Assembly: GCA_019310865.1 (NCBI GenBank)
Contig: JAFDDL010000011.1
Coordinates: forward strand, 1 to 18,963
Length of the DNA stretch: 18,963 nucleotides
From: Deltaproteobacteria bacterium
GTDB lineage: Bacteria; Desulfobacterota; Desulfobacteria; Desulfobacterales; JAFDDL01
Direction of reading: 5' to 3'
In this document: positions 1 to 7,968 of the stretch, one piece after another
How positions within the stretch are numbered: position 1 is the stretch's first letter
Layout of the letters: each line of letters starts with the position of its first letter
Notes under the pieces: generated by a model
The model's database searches: none
Told to the model about the DNA's origin: nothing
What the model saw: the letters and a program-made list of their open reading frames with translations, nothing else
Program-made: the position numbers and the translations under genes

Positions 1-1
1 A

Positions 2-379
2 CACCAGTTTCGACAATCAGCCTTTCCATGCCTGAAAATCGGACTTTCCATGGCTCGCGAGACCCTTTACGAGCGGATCGACAAACGGGTGGGCGCCATG
101 ATTGAAACCGGTCTTGCCCGCGAGGTCCGAATGCTGCTGGACAAAGGCTACTCAGCGTCACTCAAATCGATGCAGTCCATCGGGTATCGACATATGGCCG
201 GTTATCTGCTCAACCACCAGTCCTGGGGTGAGACAGTCAGAACCTTGAAACGCGATACCCGCCGGTATGCCAAGCGCCAAATGACCTGGTTTAAGACCGA
301 TGCGCAGATCCACTGGGCAGCCCCTTCCGAAACCGATACAATGGATGGCCTGATTGAAGCATTTTTGAATCGAACCTGA
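2..379 (+). CDS. miaA: tRNA dimethylallyltransferase MiaA, C-terminal part (5' truncated by window edge)
   Basis: The frame is open from base 2 and ends at TGA 377-379. The visible part is the C-terminal quarter of MiaA, which transfers a dimethylallyl group to A37 of tRNAs reading UNN codons. Recognisable blocks are the R-x-L/I-Y-x-R-I-x-x-R helix, the stretch 'SIGYRHM' (MiaA proteins have a conserved GYRQ/H here) and 'RYAKRQMTWF', the family's conserved R-x-[FLY]-A-K-R-Q-x-T-W block. An ATG at 50 lies inside the gene and is not the start. The P-loop and the DMAPP-binding N-terminus lie outside the window. The next gene begins 12 bases after the stop, so the two are probably cotranscribed. 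Confidence 0.93.
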   Translation, partial: HQFRQSAFPCLKIGLSMARETLYERIDKRVGAMIETGLAREVRMLLDKGYSASLKSMQSIGYRHMAGYLLNHQSWGETVRTLKRDTRRYAKRQMTWFKTDAQIHWAAPSETDTMDGLIEAFLNRT

Positions 380-391
380 TTGGATAAAACC

Positions 392-1075
392 ATGGTAAAC
401 TGCACACCCCCTGAATCTCAATGCATCCTGCTCTTTCTTCGCGTACCGGAATTGGGAAAGGTCAAAACACGGCTTGCCGCCGATCTCGGTCCTGAGCATA
501 CCCTGTCACTTTATAAGCGGTTTGTAAGAGACACATTAGAAACGCTGCACAAGACAGGTTATCCGGTGATCCTCTGTGTACACCCAGCCGAAGGGGCCCA
601 ACAGGCCCGAAAATGGCTCGGCAGCGACTATGTCTTCCGGCCCCAGCGCGGAAAAGACCTGGGTGAAAAAATGGCTGAAGCGTTCCGTCATGCATTTTCC
701 ATAGGGTGCACCCATGCATTGCTTCTGGGAACCGATGTGCCGATGATCACACCGCCTGTTATCGATATGGGCTTTGAAAATCTGGCGTCCCGGGGGACGG
801 TGATAGGGCCTTGTATCGACGGGGGGTACTATCTCATCGGCTTTCGCAACGATACGTTTTTACCGGCCATTTTCCCGGATATGCCCTGGGGGACAAGCCG
901 AATACTTGAAATCACCCTGGATCGATTCCGTGATCATGGCCAGGTGGTACACCGGCTGCCCGTTCTTCAGGATATTGACGATTATCAAGATCTTCAAGCA
1001 CTTTGGGCGGCTACGGGTGAGGCACGCACCACAGCCCACCGAACATTAAAGTTTTTAGACCGCATCATAAACTGA
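392..1075 (+). CDS. TIGR04282/DUF2064 family glycosyltransferase (arsenosugar-cluster type)
   Basis: This is a 227-residue GT-A-like nucleotidyl-sugar transferase. Visible motifs are 'PELGKVKTRLA' (about residues 19-29, nucleotide binding), 'GTDVP' (about 113-117, metal and nucleotide site) and 'GPCIDGGYYLIG' (about 139-150). Together these are the signature of the DUF2064/TIGR04282 family. NCBI models associate that family with arsenosugar biosynthesis and radical-SAM/Cys-rich neighbours; its exact substrate is not known to me. A TTG at 380 would extend the protein by four residues directly after the miaA stop. I prefer ATG 392, although neither start has a clear ribosome-binding site. The next gene belongs to another family seen in arsenosugar clusters, which supports the assignment. 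Confidence 0.85.
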   Translation: MVNCTPPESQCILLFLRVPELGKVKTRLAADLGPEHTLSLYKRFVRDTLETLHKTGYPVILCVHPAEGAQQARKWLGSDYVFRPQRGKDLGEKMAEAFRHAFSIGCTHALLLGTDVPMITPPVIDMGFENLASRGTVIGPCIDGGYYLIGFRNDTFLPAIFPDMPWGTSRILEITLDRFRDHGQVVHRLPVLQDIDDYQDLQALWAATGEARTTAHRTLKFLDRIIN

Positions 1076-1096
1076 ATCTGCAGAAAGGAGACGCAC

Positions 1097-1429
1097 ATGG
1101 AAAGATACTACAACCCTAAAGATTTGCCGAAATTCGACCAGATCGCCAACAATGCACCGGAATTGGGGCAAAAATTTTTCGAATATTATAACGCGGTATT
1201 TGAAGAAGGCGAGCTGACCGAACGGGAAAAAGCCCTCATCGCTCTGGCGGTTGCACACACCGTTCAATGCCCGTATTGCATCGATGCCTACACCCAGGCC
1301 TGTCTTGAAAAGGGATCCAACCTGGATGAGATGACCGAGGCGTTGCATGTGGCCGTTGCCATTCGCGGTGGCGCCTCGCTGGTGCACGGGCTGCAGATGC
1401 GCAACTGCGCCGAGAAAATATCCATGTAA
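1097..1429 (+). CDS. Carboxymuconolactone decarboxylase/AhpD-like protein (arsenosugar-associated peroxidase-like)
   Basis: This 110-residue all-helical AhpD-fold protein has a redox CxxC at C58/C61 ('CPYC') inside the conserved 'EKALIALAVAH' plus CPYCIDAY block, and a C-terminal 'IRGGASLVHG' segment. It strongly resembles, from memory, the 'arsenosugar biosynthesis-associated peroxidase-like' family (TIGR04029). In classical AhpD the CxxC is followed four residues later by a histidine (CxxCxxxH); here that position is Tyr65, so proton relay must differ. A good ribosome-binding site, GAAAGGAG, ends 7 bases before the ATG. It follows the TIGR04282 gene by 21 bases, probably in one operon. The arsenic role is inferred from family and neighbourhood; it could equally be a general thiol peroxidase partner. 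Confidence 0.85.
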   Translation: MERYYNPKDLPKFDQIANNAPELGQKFFEYYNAVFEEGELTEREKALIALAVAHTVQCPYCIDAYTQACLEKGSNLDEMTEALHVAVAIRGGASLVHGLQMRNCAEKISM

Positions 1430-1585
1430 GCCCTTATTAAAACGGGTCATCTATTTAAACCCGGTACACCGAATTTTAAATGCGCCTACCCTGAAGCGCC
1501 CGGGTTTTGGCCTTTACGGAAAATGTCACCCATGGTATGGTTCTCGTTCATTTTGCCGAGAGTTTAAGACCGAAAGGAAACGATC

Positions 1586-1840
1586 ATGAGCGATAATAAT
1601 ATCAAAGTGTTTTCATTGAGTACCTGCAGCCACTGCAAATTGGTAAAAAAACTGCTGGGAGACTGCACCGTAAAATACGAGTTTGTGGACGTGGACCTGC
1701 TCAAGGGAGAAGAAAGAAAGGCGATCCTTGCTGACGTCAAGAAATTCAATCCGCGCTGCAGCTTCCCCACGATCATCATCGGTGAAAAGGTCATCGTCGG
1801 ATTTAAGGAGGCAGCCATCAAGGAGGCGCTGGGACTGTAA
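1586..1840 (+). CDS. Glutaredoxin-like thiol-disulfide carrier
   Basis: This is an 84-residue single-domain thioredoxin-fold protein. The active site is C14-S-H-C17 in 'STCSHCK', and the cis-proline motif is 'FPTIIIG' with P61. A third cysteine (C27) and a fourth (C58, just before the cis-Pro) are unusual. The ATG is preceded by GAAAGGAAA. The stop TAA shares its last base with the ATG of the downstream ferredoxin:thioredoxin-reductase-type gene (TAATG), so translation is probably coupled. The simplest reading is that this glutaredoxin/NrdH-like carrier is the substrate of that reductase, passing electrons from ferredoxin to target disulfides. Direct glutathione dependence is doubtful in such an organism. 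The preceding 156 bases hold no gene. Confidence 0.88.
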   Translation: MSDNNIKVFSLSTCSHCKLVKKLLGDCTVKYEFVDVDLLKGEERKAILADVKKFNPRCSFPTIIIGEKVIVGFKEAAIKEALGL

Positions 1841-2172
1841 TGGACATTGAAACCCTGTATAACATGCTAAAAAAATCCCAGGAAGCCAAAGGATATTACT
1901 TCAATAAGGATCGGGCGCGCGTCGACGAGCTTCTGGAGGCGCTGCTGATCAACAAAGACCGCTACGGATATATGGGTTGTCCCTGCCGTCTCGTTTCCGG
2001 GGACCGGGATGCGGATAAAGACATCATCTGCCCCTGTGTCTATCGAGAGGCGGATGTAGAAGAATTCGGAAGCTGTTACTGCAACCTCTATGTATCGACG
2101 GACTGGAACGAGGAAAAAATCCCCCAAGCGTACGTCCCCGAACGCCGTCCCCCGGAAAAAATGGGCTTCTAA
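1840..2172 (+). CDS. Ferredoxin:thioredoxin reductase catalytic (beta) subunit-like protein
   Basis: This 110-residue protein has the three Cys-x-Cys motifs that mark the [4Fe-4S]/disulfide catalytic subunit of ferredoxin:thioredoxin reductase: C47-P-C49, C64-P-C66 and C79-Y-C81. The plant enzyme has CPC-x16-CPC-x8-CHC. Here the spacings are 14 and 12 and the last motif is CYC, so the histidine near the cluster is replaced by tyrosine. No variable (alpha) subunit gene is visible, as in the simpler bacterial and archaeal ferredoxin-disulfide reductases. It overlaps the stop of the glutaredoxin gene by one base, which makes that glutaredoxin the likely partner. The cofactor and the two-step one-electron chemistry are family knowledge; the pairing is inference. 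Confidence 0.88.
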   Translation: MDIETLYNMLKKSQEAKGYYFNKDRARVDELLEALLINKDRYGYMGCPCRLVSGDRDADKDIICPCVYREADVEEFGSCYCNLYVSTDWNEEKIPQAYVPERRPPEKMGF

Positions 2173-2173
2173 G

Positions 2174-2241
2174 TAGAAGTGGTTTTACAAATGCGAGAAC
2201 GCCGCCACTGGGCATAAGATGAGGTTTTGAAGCCACTTCTA
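2174..2241. terminator. Inverted repeat between convergent FTR and nqrF genes (possible bidirectional terminator)
   Basis: TAGAAGTGG (2174-2182) is repeated inverted as CCACTTCTA (2233-2241), with about 50 bases between the arms. It lies exactly between two converging operons, and the right arm includes the nqrF stop codon. Short T runs (GGTTTT) lie inside the loop, not after the stem, so this is only a weak candidate. Confidence 0.35.
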
Positions 2242-3459
2242 GCCGAAGTCGTCATAGGCAATCATCTCCGGATCCACTCCCAGATCATCGAGCATCTTCT
2301 TGACCGCATCGATCATGAGGGGGGGGCCGCATAGATAATATTCGATTTCAGTGGGATCCTCATGGGCGGACAGGTAGCCGTCCAGAAGGCATTGATGAAT
2401 AAACCCGGTCATGCCCGTCCAATTGTCTTCCGGCTGGGGTTCGGACAGGGCCACATGATACGAAAAGTTATCGAACTGCCGGACCAATTCTACGAATTCT
2501 TCGTCGTAGAACATCTCCTTTTTTGACCGCGCCCCGTACCAGAAAGTCATCTTTCGAAAGGTCCCTTCGGTCTTGAGCTGCTGGAAGATGTGGCTGCGCA
2601 TGGGCGCCATGCCCGCACCACCGCCCACAAAGCACATCTCGTGCTGGGTCTCTTTGATGAAAAAATCACCATAGGGACCACTTAAAACGACCTTCTGCCC
2701 AGGTTTCAGGTTAAAAACGTAGGACGATCCCACCCCCGGCAGAACGCCCGGCCCGGCCCCCGGTGGCGGGGTGGCGATCCGAATGGTGAACCGCAACAGC
2801 GACTCACTGGGGGAACTGGCCATGGAATAGGCACGAAAAATGGGATTTTCCGTCCGTGCCTTCAAATCCCAGAAACCGAACATGTCCCAGGCGTCCCGGT
2901 ACGGGTCAATCACATTGAACTCCGAAAAGGCCGCCGAATAGGCGGGCACATCGATCTGAACATAGGCCCCGGACCGATAGTCGATGTGCTGACCGGGATC
3001 AAGCGCCAGCACCAGTTCCTTGATAAACGACGCCACATTGTCGTTGGAAACCACCGTGGCGTTGTATTTTGTGATATTAAAAATCTCGTCGGGAATGCGA
3101 ATTCGCATATCCTCCCGGACCTTTAACTGGCACGCCAGGCGAATTTTTCCCAGCCGCTCGGAGCGACTCAGATGCGCAAGCTCCGTGGGCAGGATATCTC
3201 GTCCCCCCGATTCCACCTTGCATCGGCACATACCGCAGGTGCCGCTGCCGCCGCACGCCGACGGCAGCAGGATCTCATTTCCCACCAGGGCCGATAACAG
3301 GGTGGTTCCGCTTGGCACCTTGAGCGTTTTGTCTGCATCGTCATTGACGACAATTTCGCGGTCTCCCTTGAGGACCACCTTGGCCTCCACCAGCAGCAAA
3401 ATCCCCACAAGGGTCATGATAACTGCCAGAAACACCGTAAGACTGACGAGAAAAATCAC
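2239..3459 (-). CDS. nqrF: Na+-translocating NADH:quinone reductase subunit F
   Basis: This 406-residue subunit is the electron entry of Nqr: it oxidises NADH with FAD and passes electrons to a [2Fe-2S] centre. In order it shows one N-terminal membrane helix (about residues 2-24), a plant-type ferredoxin domain with C69-x5-C75-x2-C78 and C110, the FAD motif R209-A-Y-S-M-A, the NADH motif 'GGGAGMAPMRS' (about 279-289) and 'YLCGPP' with C377 near the end. Length matches the family (about 407). The start is GTG, preceded by GAGGGAGAG and 12 bases after the nqrE stop. It is the last gene of a six-gene operon. No RnfB is present, so this is Nqr and not Rnf despite the RnfC-like NqrA. Confidence 0.96.
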   Translation of the reverse strand: MIFLVSLTVFLAVIMTLVGILLLVEAKVVLKGDREIVVNDDADKTLKVPSGTTLLSALVGNEILLPSACGGSGTCGMCRCKVESGGRDILPTELAHLSRSERLGKIRLACQLKVREDMRIRIPDEIFNITKYNATVVSNDNVASFIKELVLALDPGQHIDYRSGAYVQIDVPAYSAAFSEFNVIDPYRDAWDMFGFWDLKARTENPIFRAYSMASSPSESLLRFTIRIATPPPGAGPGVLPGVGSSYVFNLKPGQKVVLSGPYGDFFIKETQHEMCFVGGGAGMAPMRSHIFQQLKTEGTFRKMTFWYGARSKKEMFYDEEFVELVRQFDNFSYHVALSEPQPEDNWTGMTGFIHQCLLDGYLSAHEDPTEIEYYLCGPPLMIDAVKKMLDDLGVDPEMIAYDDFG

Positions 3460-3471
3460 CGAACTCTCCCT

Positions 3472-4080
3472 CTATAACGTAATTCCCGAAAACAGCATGA
3501 AGGCCATGGCGATCAGACCGGTGACGATCATGTTCAGCCCAAATCCGTCGAGCCCCGCGGGTACATCGGCATATCGAAGTTTTTTACGAATGGCCGCCAT
3601 GGAGACAATGGCCAGCATCCACCCGACACCGGAGCCGGTCCCAAACACCACCGTCTCCCAGAACAAATACTTTCGCTCCACCATGAACAGCGAGGTACCC
3701 AGTATGGCACAGTTAACCGTTATCAAAGGCAAAAACACACCCAGCGCCGCATACAGGGCGGGTGTATACCGATCGATCACCATCTCAACACCCTGAACCA
3801 TGGCCGCGATGACCGCTATGAACAAGATCAGCTTTAAAAAGCTTAAGTCCACATCCGGCAACCCGATCCAAGCCAGCGCCCCGGGCGCCAGCAAATAGTG
3901 ATACACCAGCCAGTTGACCGGTGTGGTAATGGTCAGCACAAACACGACGGCAACGCCCAGACCGAATGCGGTATCCAGGTTGTTGGACACGGCCAGAAAG
4001 GAGCACATTCCCAGGAAATAGGCCAGAAGGATATTGCCGACAAAAATGGAGTTCAGGGCGATGCTGACAAGATTTTCCAT
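3472..4080 (-). CDS. nqrE: Na+-translocating NADH:quinone reductase subunit E
   Basis: This 202-residue integral membrane subunit has about six hydrophobic helices. The pseudo-symmetric half helices carry C26 ('[10 protein letters not shown]') and C124 ('TVNCAILG'), which in the family, together with two Cys of NqrD, bind the intramembrane iron-sulfur cluster. Homologous to NqrD in this operon and to RnfA. It starts at ATG 4080, seven bases after the nqrD stop, so translation is probably coupled. Confidence 0.96.
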   Translation of the reverse strand: MENLVSIALNSIFVGNILLAYFLGMCSFLAVSNNLDTAFGLGVAVVFVLTITTPVNWLVYHYLLAPGALAWIGLPDVDLSFLKLILFIAVIAAMVQGVEMVIDRYTPALYAALGVFLPLITVNCAILGTSLFMVERKYLFWETVVFGTGSGVGWMLAIVSMAAIRKKLRYADVPAGLDGFGLNMIVTGLIAMAFMLFSGITL

Positions 4081-4087
4081 ACGATGC

Positions 4088-4705
4088 CTAACGATTTATA
4101 ATTGTATGTTGGAGCCAGACAAACAGGCCGATGATGATAAACGCCCCCGGCGCCAGAACCATCAACCCCATATTTTGATAACCCGCCTCGTAGGCCCACT
4201 GGGGCACCACCGAAAAGCCCAGGAGTTTTCCGGACCCGAGAAGCTCCCGGAAAAACGCAACACCGATGAGAACCGAGCTGTAACCCAGTCCGTTGGCAAT
4301 GCCGTCCACAAAGGAGCGGACAGGCGGGTTGGCCAGCGCAAAGGTCTCGGCCCGGCCCAGAACGATGCAGTTGGTGATGATCAGCCCGACAAATACCGAC
4401 AGCTGCTTGCTGATGTCGTATAAAAAGGCCCGAAGCAGTTCGTCGGCCATAATCACGAGGGTGGCGATGATCGACACTTCCACGATCATGCGAATATTTC
4501 TGGGGATTCGTTTTCTCAGCAAAGAGATGGTCAGATTGGAAAAGGCCACGACCAGCGTCAGGGCAATGCCCATGACGATGGCCGTATTGAGTTGAACGGT
4601 CACTGCCAGCGCGGAACAGATGCCGAGCGTCTGCTTGGAAATGGGATTGGACGCCCACAATGAATCGGCGATGGCTTTGAAGGTTTCCGATTGTGTGATC
4701 TTCAT
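4088..4705 (-). CDS. nqrD: Na+-translocating NADH:quinone reductase subunit D
   Basis: This membrane subunit has 205 residues from the preferred ATG at 4705. That ATG overlaps the nqrC stop as ATGA and follows a G-rich ribosome-binding site (GTGGGGGG). A GTG at 4717 would add four residues and use up that site. Conserved family blocks are 'GICSALAVT' with C30, '[19 protein letters not shown]' with C113, and 'GLGYSSVL...[11 protein letters not shown]'. The two cysteines correspond to the cluster ligands shared with NqrE. It is paralogous to NqrE and equivalent to RnfE. Confidence 0.95.
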   Translation of the reverse strand: MKITQSETFKAIADSLWASNPISKQTLGICSALAVTVQLNTAIVMGIALTLVVAFSNLTISLLRKRIPRNIRMIVEVSIIATLVIMADELLRAFLYDISKQLSVFVGLIITNCIVLGRAETFALANPPVRSFVDGIANGLGYSSVLIGVAFFRELLGSGKLLGFSVVPQWAYEAGYQNMGLMVLAPGAFIIIGLFVWLQHTIINR

Positions 4706-5451
4706 GAGCCCCCCCACTGCCCCTGTCCGTCGCCCGGTTTCTTTTCAGGTATTCGCCTGATCTGATTTTTTCTGAAGCGAATGGAAACCGGCTCATATTC
4801 AGCAAGGTTTCGCATCAAGCCTTCGGTGAGAAATTTCCCGGTCAGAGACGCCCCGCTGATGCCGTCCACGGTGTTGGTCAACTGGCCGGTGGCGCCCGGG
4901 TTGGCAACCGCACCCTTGGCAATGAATATGGAGACGAATTCACTATCCTGGTCGATAATCTTTTTACCCATGAAATTTTTCTGAAACCATGCCTTTTCGA
5001 TTTCACCGCCAAGCCCGGGTGTCTCCTGATGGCTGTAAACTGTAAAGCCTTTGACGGTGGCGCCGTCCTTCTCGATGGCGAGATATCCAAGAATTTTCCC
5101 CCACAACCCCCTGGAGTTGATGGGAATAATGTACGATTCGATCTGTTCGTCGACAACATGAAGATAAATGGGTAGATCTGTTTCGCCGTGGGATCGGGAC
5201 CAATTGATGTCACCGTCGGCATTCACCCACAGGCGTTTGATGTTCTGGTTGTAAAAGCGCGTGACCGCTTCCGGCGCCAGAGTTTTCCGGTCGTTGATGA
5301 GACCCACCGATTTGAGCACGTTCGCCTGCTTGTCAATCAGAATATTTTGCTGCTGGAATCGCGCGAGCCCCGTTGCAGCGGCCGTGAGCAACAAGCTGCA
5401 AACAACGCACAGAACAAAGGCAAACAGGATGGATTTCAGGCTGTCAGACAT
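4702..5451 (-). CDS. nqrC: Na+-translocating NADH:quinone reductase subunit C (covalent FMN)
   Basis: This 249-residue protein has one N-terminal membrane helix (about residues 7-29) and a soluble domain. The covalent flavin motif is S199-G-A-S-L-T204, corresponding to SGATLT in Vibrio NqrC, where the final Thr carries FMN by a phosphoester bond. Other family blocks visible are 'ETPGLGGEI' and 'VDGISGAS'. The gene overlaps the nqrB stop by 8 bases and the nqrD start by 4. FMN loading needs an ApbE flavin transferase, and no apbE is seen in this window. Confidence 0.95.
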   Translation of the reverse strand: MSDSLKSILFAFVLCVVCSLLLTAAATGLARFQQQNILIDKQANVLKSVGLINDRKTLAPEAVTRFYNQNIKRLWVNADGDINWSRSHGETDLPIYLHVVDEQIESYIIPINSRGLWGKILGYLAIEKDGATVKGFTVYSHQETPGLGGEIEKAWFQKNFMGKKIIDQDSEFVSIFIAKGAVANPGATGQLTNTVDGISGASLTGKFLTEGLMRNLAEYEPVSIRFRKNQIRRIPEKKPGDGQGQWGGS

Positions 5452-6625
5452 TGGGCACTCGCCTTTTTAACCGCTTGGCGACCACCAGATGATCCAACAG
5501 CGGCGCAAACAGATTCATGAACAAAATCGCCAGCATGACCCCTTCGGAAAACGCCGGGTTAAACACGCGGATGATCACTGTCAGGGCGCCGATTAAAAAC
5601 CCGTATATCCATTTGGCGCCATTCATATCCGGTGCCGATACCGGATCGGTGGTCATGAATGCAATGCCGAATGCCGCACCGCCGAGCACCAGATGATAAA
5701 CCGGATTGATGGACATAAACGGCACCGACTCCACGGCCAGCAGGTTGAGCAGAAAACCGGCCACCACAATGCCCATCACGGACCCCAGGATAATCCGGTA
5801 GCTGGCAATGCCCAGCACGATCAAGAACAGGGCACCCGCCAGACACAGGAGGGCCGATGTGGCGCCGATGCTTCCCGGGTATCGGCCCAGAAACAGGGTG
5901 GCAAAGGAGTACCCGGCGCTGGACAGCGTCGATACCACGCCATTGATGATGTCCCCCGTCGACACGGCCAGCGGTGTGGCCGCTGTCACCGCGTCCACCA
6001 TCGTTTCTCCGGTTCCGGTCACAGCCGTCCAGACCGTATCCCCAGACATGCTGGCCGGGTAGGCGAAAAAGAGAAACGCCCGACCCGTCAAAGCCGGGTT
6101 TAAGAAATTGCGCCCCGTACCGCCGAAAATTTCCTTTCCAATCACGACTCCAAACGAGATGCCCAGGCCGGCCTGCCAGAGAGGCGTCGTGGGGGGCAGG
6201 GTGAGGGGAAAGAGCATGGCGGTGACAAAAACACCTTCGCTGATCGGGTGCTTGCGTTTAACGGCAAAGACGATCTCCCAGAAAAACCCGACCCCATATG
6301 AAACCAGCACCAGGGGCATGACGATAATAAGCCCCTTGAGAAACGCCGGCAGAAAATCATGGGGCAGTCCGGCCGCCTTAAGCGATTGATACCCGGCATT
6401 GTAACTTCCGAAAAACAGAAGCGGCAGCAGCGCCACGATAACCAGCATCATGTAACGTTTGACATCCAGGCTGTCGCGCACGTGGGGACCGGATTGGGTC
6501 ACCGTATCCGGTGCGAAAAACACCGTCTCGATGGACTCGTAAAAGGCATAGAGATTCTGGTATTTTCCACCGGGCTCGAAATATTTCCGGGTGTTATCAA
6601 AAAACGATCGAATCGGGTTCATCAT
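5444..6625 (-). CDS. nqrB: Na+-translocating NADH:quinone reductase subunit B (covalent FMN, Na+ channel)
   Basis: The protein has 393 residues from the preferred ATG at 6625. Although the frame is open to 6727, the family begins 'MNPIRSFFDN', the ATG shares a base with the nqrA stop (TGATG), and AAGGAAC precedes it. About ten membrane helices are expected. 'GTGRNFLNPAL' is the conserved FMN/quinone-region block. The flavin-acceptor motif reads D-A-V-T-A-A-T217-P-L: the acceptor Thr is kept, but the usual S-G-A-T is T-A-A-T, nearer to patterns I associate with RnfD. In the family NqrB holds one covalent FMN and riboflavin and forms the Na+ path. Confidence 0.95.
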   Translation of the reverse strand: MMNPIRSFFDNTRKYFEPGGKYQNLYAFYESIETVFFAPDTVTQSGPHVRDSLDVKRYMMLVIVALLPLLFFGSYNAGYQSLKAAGLPHDFLPAFLKGLIIVMPLVLVSYGVGFFWEIVFAVKRKHPISEGVFVTAMLFPLTLPPTTPLWQAGLGISFGVVIGKEIFGGTGRNFLNPALTGRAFLFFAYPASMSGDTVWTAVTGTGETMVDAVTAATPLAVSTGDIINGVVSTLSSAGYSFATLFLGRYPGSIGATSALLCLAGALFLIVLGIASYRIILGSVMGIVVAGFLLNLLAVESVPFMSINPVYHLVLGGAAFGIAFMTTDPVSAPDMNGAKWIYGFLIGALTVIIRVFNPAFSEGVMLAILFMNLFAPLLDHLVVAKRLKRRVPNV

Positions 6626-7968
6626 CAGGTTTGTTCCTTGTAATAGGCCGCCCTGGCTTCTGTCAGGGTTTCCACAAGGGGGAGCTTTGACGGGCAGACA
6701 TAGGAGCACAAGCCGCATTGCACACAATCAAGCAGGCCATGGGCCAAGGCCTCGTCCACCTCGTCGATCAGAATGCTCTTATAGGCTAGCTGGGGCAGTA
6801 TCTCAACAGGGCAGACCGCCGGGCAGTGGTTGCAGGCGATGCACGCCCGCAGACCGCCGTGGGTGTTGCAATCCATGGTCAGCGAATTGGTGCGAAGCGC
6901 CGAAAGAAACGCTCTGGAATAGCTCGGCTTTGCATATCCGGGGTCAAACAGGGCGAGAAACTCCCGATCCCGGCCTTCGGGCAGCAGATTCAAAGCGGTT
7001 TCATAAAACCCCATGTACCCATCCGACCCGGCGGCAAACCCAGTTAAAACCCCCCCGACCACGTAGCGGCAACCGGTTGCCGGTTCAACGCCTCGGACCA
7101 GGTCTGCCAGGGGAATCCCCATACGGGTTTCCACATGCATGGGCGCCTGCGCCATGGGACCGGCCACCACCATTGTTCGGTGGGTGGGGTATCTGCCGGT
7201 TTTCAACAATTGGGCCAGCAGCAGCACGTCCTGGCCATCGATGAACCAGGCGCGGTTTTCCGCGGGCGTCGATTTAGCATGATAGATGACCACACCGGGA
7301 TCGACTGCCGGATAGGCGCCGCGAACCGTATGCGTCATATAATCCGACAGGAGCGGCAATTGTCTTTCAATATCGTCATGGGCAGCCACAACCAGCTGAT
7401 TTTCGGACAACCGGCTCAGAATTTTCAGACCGAATGCAAAGAGATCTTCACGGCCATGAAGATACACATCCGCAGCGGGTAAAAAGGGCTCGCCGCTTCC
7501 CAGGGTGACGCAAATGGTAGGCGGAACGCTTCGGGGGGGCGCGTAATCGCGGTAAGGAAGCGCTCGTATCAGGGGCCACAGCCCACCGGCCAGAATCCGG
7601 TCCACCAGTTCGCTTCGATCCATGTCATCAAGCTGTGCTTCGGTCAGAGTTGCAAATAATTCGGGTCTTTCGGTCTTATCGAGGTCGATGACAATGCTTT
7701 GGATCACCCGGCGCGGCCCGAAATCAATCCGGGCAACCTTTCCGCTGCCCGGTGAAGCAAATTTGACATCCGGATTTCTTTTGTCCGCAAAAAGAACCGA
7801 TCCCGTTCGAACCGAATCACCCACCGCCACGGCCAATCGGGGGCGTATGAAGGGTATCTGACAGGGGATAACGGCAACTTGTGCCGGATTTTGTATCGTT
7901 CGTATCTCCCGGGTCGGTGCGCCCGTCAACTTCAGATCATATCCGCGCTTTACTCGAATTGGCACCAT
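6625..7968 (-). CDS. nqrA: Na+-translocating NADH:quinone reductase subunit A with two RnfC-like [4Fe-4S] motifs
   Basis: This 447-residue subunit opens the operon. The N-terminal and middle parts are NqrA-like: 'KRGYDLKLTGAP', a barrel-sandwich region with 'ASPGSGKV', 'GRYPTHRTMVVAGPM' and 'ETRMGIPLADLV'. The C-terminus holds two complete ferredoxin motifs, C376-x2-C379-x2-C382-x3-C386-P and C415-x2-C418-x2-C421-x3-C425-P. I checked both on the reverse complement of 6690-6850. Vibrio-type NqrA binds no iron and keeps only a degenerate '...CTxVCPGK' remnant; the intact pair is what RnfC has. Gene order A-B-C-D-E-F and NqrF show the complex is Nqr. The ATG is preceded by CAGGGTGA. Two [4Fe-4S] clusters are inferred from spacing alone. 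Confidence 0.93.
   Translation of the reverse strand: MVPIRVKRGYDLKLTGAPTREIRTIQNPAQVAVIPCQIPFIRPRLAVAVGDSVRTGSVLFADKRNPDVKFASPGSGKVARIDFGPRRVIQSIVIDLDKTERPELFATLTEAQLDDMDRSELVDRILAGGLWPLIRALPYRDYAPPRSVPPTICVTLGSGEPFLPAADVYLHGREDLFAFGLKILSRLSENQLVVAAHDDIERQLPLLSDYMTHTVRGAYPAVDPGVVIYHAKSTPAENRAWFIDGQDVLLLAQLLKTGRYPTHRTMVVAGPMAQAPMHVETRMGIPLADLVRGVEPATGCRYVVGGVLTGFAAGSDGYMGFYETALNLLPEGRDREFLALFDPGYAKPSYSRAFLSALRTNSLTMDCNTHGGLRACIACNHCPAVCPVEILPQLAYKSILIDEVDEALAHGLLDCVQCGLCSYVCPSKLPLVETLTEARAAYYKEQT

Noticed and set aside
1430..1585. Terminator between the AhpD-like and glutaredoxin genes
   Set aside because: Only a 5-bp stem (CGGGT/ACCCG) without a T tract was found, too weak to annotate.
3020..3796. 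258-codon open frame on the + strand
   Set aside because: It lies antisense to nqrF and nqrE, whose family matches are unambiguous, is Ser/Thr/Arg-rich and has no ribosome-binding site. It is a shadow frame.
4053..4805. 250-codon open frame on the - strand
   Set aside because: It is the +1 shadow of nqrD and the 3' end of nqrC; the true frame gives a textbook membrane protein.
6591..7244. 217-codon open frame on the + strand
   Set aside because: It is antisense to the C-terminal half of nqrA and Pro/Arg-rich, so it is a shadow.
6625..7968. Whole operon as Rnf rather than Nqr
   Set aside because: Despite the RnfC-like Cys motifs, NqrF is present, RnfB is absent, and gene order and the NqrA N-terminal blocks are those of Nqr.
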